Assembly (NCBI GenBank): GCA_019057775.1
Contig: JAHLWT010000014.1
Coordinates: forward strand, 1 to 16,734
Source of the DNA: Promethearchaeota archaeon
GTDB taxonomy: Archaea; Asgardarchaeota; Lokiarchaeia; Sigynarchaeales; SOKP01
Length of the DNA stretch: 16,734 nt
Reading direction: 5' to 3'
Shown here one piece after another: positions 16,134 through 16,734 of the stretch (the first letter of the stretch is position 1; the number at the start of each line of letters is the position of its first letter). Both the position numbers and the translations under genes were made by a program. The notes beneath the pieces are model-generated. The model searched no databases, was not told the DNA's origin, and saw only the letters and a program-made list of their open reading frames with translations.

Positions 16134-16167
16134 AAAAGAACCCTCGGAGAGGTTCCATTATTGTAGA
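16134..16167 (-). terminator. Header-hairpin repeat, terminator-like (family copy d)
   Basis: On the minus strand the header TCTACAATAAT is followed by GGAACCTC-TCC-GAGGGTTC and TTTTATA. This matches copy a at 3521-3557 except for one extra G in the 3' arm. It lies about 120 nt downstream of the YtfJ-like gene on the same strand and could end its transcript. Confidence 0.5.
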
Positions 16168-16189
16168 TAATACAGTTTGTTTACAACCT

Positions 16190-16236
16190 CGCCGAAACTG
16201 TCATAGCCAATTTGGAGTCTGCCACCACTTTCGGCG
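16190..16236 (-). other. Conserved stem-loop, copy 2 (8-bp stem, 31-nt loop)
   Basis: On the minus strand CGCCGAAA (16229-16236) pairs with TTTCGGCG (16190-16197). The loop is exactly 31 nt, as in copy 1 at 3452-3498, and about 17 of 31 loop positions are the same, including ACTCC and the terminal CAG. The stem differs by a compensatory A-T/T-A swap. It lies between the YtfJ-like stop codon and the terminator-like hairpin, so it would be part of that 3' untranslated region. The whole gene-free stretch 15840-16284 otherwise shows only repeats. Confidence 0.5.
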
Positions 16237-16284
16237 CAATTCACCTGCAGCTAAAACTAACCACCGGGATAAATAAATTATATC

Positions 16285-16734
16285 TCATTCCTTTGTAAGC
16301 TCAACGATTAGATCGATAACTTTTTGAATTTCACTATCAAGAATTTTACCGTAGTAAATTGCCCGGCATATCCTGTTTTTGTCTACAATAATCACATTAT
16401 AGCTGTTTTCTGCAAGACCCCATTGATTTCGCAATACGGCATCGTAATCAAACAGGATGGTTGTATCATACTTTTTAGCCTTTTTCCCTGCAATCCAGCG
16501 GATTAACCCATTGGGTTTCCAGGTTGAAGCGCAATCGACTATTCCAAATCCTTTAAACAGATCTCTTGGTATAACTTTATCAACATCGACAGCCTTGTCG
16601 ATGGAATCGTTAAATGTGTCGTTCAGGTCCGACTCATCAGGATCCACATAATTGATCTGAAGGACTTTTCCTTTCCAGGAATCCATGGTAAAGTTCTTTT
16701 TTTTTGCATCAGCAAATTTCCATGGAGAAGCTTT
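16285..16734 (-). CDS. YtfJ-like thioredoxin-fold protein, 5' end outside the window
   Basis: The visible 149 residues run off the window edge in an open frame: PWKFADAKKKNFTMDSWKGK leads straight into the part after the internal ATG at 16686, so that ATG is not the start. The pattern FTMDSWKGKVLQINYVDPDE resembles the opening beta-alpha unit of thioredoxin-like folds. The blocks LFKGFGIVDCASTWKPN, ILFDYDAVLRNQWGL and YNVIIVDKNRICRAIYYGKI match the layout of E. coli YtfJ, a predicted periplasmic protein of unknown function. No CxxC redox motif is present in the visible portion. A signal peptide would be expected in the missing N-terminus but cannot be checked here. Function is unassigned; a conserved stem-loop and a terminator-like hairpin follow the stop. 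Confidence 0.7.
   Translation of the reverse strand, partial: KASPWKFADAKKKNFTMDSWKGKVLQINYVDPDESDLNDTFNDSIDKAVDVDKVIPRDLFKGFGIVDCASTWKPNGLIRWIAGKKAKKYDTTILFDYDAVLRNQWGLAENSYNVIIVDKNRICRAIYYGKILDSEIQKVIDLIVELTKE

Noticed and set aside
16324..16651. Plus-strand open frames opposite the YtfJ-like gene
   Set aside because: They are shadows of a minus-strand frame that has clear family-like blocks and continues out of the window.

Overview
The window looks like a chromosomal segment of an anaerobic member of the Bacteroidota (Bacteroidales/Marinilabiliales-like). The grounds are: the long insertion-bearing form of IspG; promoters resembling the Bacteroidota TTTG / TAnnTTTG type with few Shine-Dalgarno sites; a lipoprotein with an acidic stretch after the lipobox cysteine; AT-rich sequence; many palindromic intergenic repeats; and an oxygen-sensitive style of homocysteine synthesis (DUF39, NIL-ferredoxin, UPF0280). 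No rRNA, tRNA, CRISPR array, transposase or phage gene was recognised. The assignment is inferred from gene content only.

Layout. The left part (1-5416) is all on the minus strand: a remnant of a PPC domain, a two-PPC-domain lipoprotein, ispG and cysS, separated by long repeat-rich gaps, so they are probably separate transcription units. The gap at 3230-3892 is a patchwork of hairpins and direct repeats with no convincing gene. The centre (5417-13479) is a plus-strand methionine region. It starts with a roughly 450-nt leader that holds a clear SAM-I (S-box) riboswitch, a 39-codon reading frame ending in a Met/Cys-rich run, and a strong hairpin that begins at its stop codon. Three tightly packed genes follow (DUF39 family, NIL/2x[4Fe-4S] ferredoxin, UPF0280/ApbE-like), which match the homocysteine-from-aspartate-semialdehyde system described in methanogens and other anaerobes. 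Next come metH (full-length cobalamin-dependent methionine synthase) and metF. The right part has rnr (RNase R) on the plus strand, a repeat-rich gap, and a minus-strand YtfJ-like gene whose 5' end lies outside the window.

How it fits together. DUF39, ferredoxin and UPF0280 would make homocysteine, MetF would make methyl-tetrahydrofolate and MetH would join them into methionine, the precursor of the SAM sensed by the riboswitch. cysS diverges from the same intergenic region.

The most interesting items are (1) the riboswitch plus possible Met-rich leader peptide in tandem ahead of the homocysteine genes; (2) a family of hairpin repeats with a constant TCTAYMATAAT header and compensated stems, four copies here; and (3) a composite two-hairpin element present in inverted orientation at 3452-3557 and 16134-16236, with equal 31-nt loops and a compensatory base-pair swap.
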